DNA of 64,000 nucleotides from Calendula officinalis (taxonomy: Eukaryota; Streptophyta; Magnoliopsida; Asterales; Asteraceae), in the NCBI GenBank assembly GCA_963853835.1, contig OY970824.1, positions 41,920,727-41,984,726 of the forward strand. The letters run 5' to 3'. Every line of letters starts with the position of its first letter. Within the stretch, counting starts at the first letter, position 1. Shown in pieces: positions 63,927 to 64,000 of the stretch. The notes below the pieces were generated by a model, which was not told the DNA's origin, searched no databases, and was given only the letters and a program-made list of their open reading frames with translations. Made by a program: the position numbers and the translations under genes.

Positions 63927-64000
63927 CGGCCCGAACTCTTCAATATCCAAGATTGTGTGACAAAAGGTGCTATACTAAAACATTAATAACTTTCAGCTCG

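Larger units (their letters stand above)
63537..64000. repeat. GC-richer dyad repeat bordering the satellite
   Basis: From about 63537 the sequence changes to repeats of cggcccgaac, unrelated to the 136-bp monomer. Cores begin at 63546, 63565, 63705, 63728, 63746, 63764, 63782, 63800, 63818, 63836, 63855, 63872, 63891, 63908 and 63927. Most include ttcggcccgaa, a perfect 5-bp inverted repeat around one C. Overlapping open frames exist on both strands only because stops are rare in this sequence; they read as short peptide repeats and are not called as genes. Confidence 0.93.

Noticed and set aside
63537..63950. Protein-coding gene with six-residue repeats
   Set aside because: Several frames are open on both strands at once, later repeats vary in length by 1 bp and shift frame, and no start context or flanking domain was seen.

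Overview
The window is almost entirely tandemly repeated, non-coding DNA from a plant nuclear genome. It suggests a centromeric, pericentromeric or other heterochromatic block. About 61 kb (positions 1-43651 and 45864 to about 63536) is one AT-rich satellite with a 136-bp monomer, roughly 450 copies. Each monomer is itself a degenerate trimer of 47+47+42-bp subrepeats. The monomers fall into recognisable variant types, and these are arranged in multimonomer higher-order repeats (HORs) whose length changes along the array.

Layout of the satellite, left to right: 1-4.9 kb, ends of a 4,079-bp duplication; 5.2-9.9 kb, a 17-mer of 2,312 bp; 8.0-11.9 kb, a 14-mer of 1,896 bp; 15.5-18.2 kb, a 1,310-bp unit; 18.2-22.3 kb, a 10-mer and then 6-mers of 815 bp; 24.2-29.6 kb, three near-identical copies of a 13-mer of 1,768 bp built from alternating dimers; 32.5-38.1 kb, a 21-mer of 2,804 bp; 37.9-43.3 kb, a 3,417-bp unit; 45.9-54.4 kb, mixed partial duplications; 54.4-61.8 kb, an 8-mer of 1,088 bp nested in a 26-mer of 3,536 bp; 61.8-63.54 kb, an irregular array edge.

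The only recognisable protein-coding sequence is a 5'-truncated non-LTR retrotransposon (plant L1-like LINE) on the minus strand at 43652-45863. It carries the C-terminal half of ORF2 (reverse transcriptase from motif A onward, then a zf-RVT zinc knuckle) without a stop or frameshift. It also has a 3' UTR, a 26-nt poly(A) tail and a 13-15-bp target-site duplication made of satellite sequence. From memory of the family, the ORF2 style resembles LINEs common in Asteraceae genomes; that placement is an inference.

At the right end the satellite stops abruptly near 63536. A different, GC-richer repeat begins there: an 11-bp dyad (TTCGGCCCGAA) repeated mostly every 17-19 bp, inside a 362-bp longer tandem unit that runs out of the window.

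No cellular genes, tRNA, rRNA, CRISPR arrays or bacterial features were found. The short open frames in the satellite are products of its sequence periodicity. The points of interest are the multi-scale HOR architecture, signs of unequal exchange and conversion, the young LINE that interrupts the array, and the dyad array at the border. Copy numbers depend on correct assembly of long, nearly identical repeats, which cannot be judged from the sequence alone.
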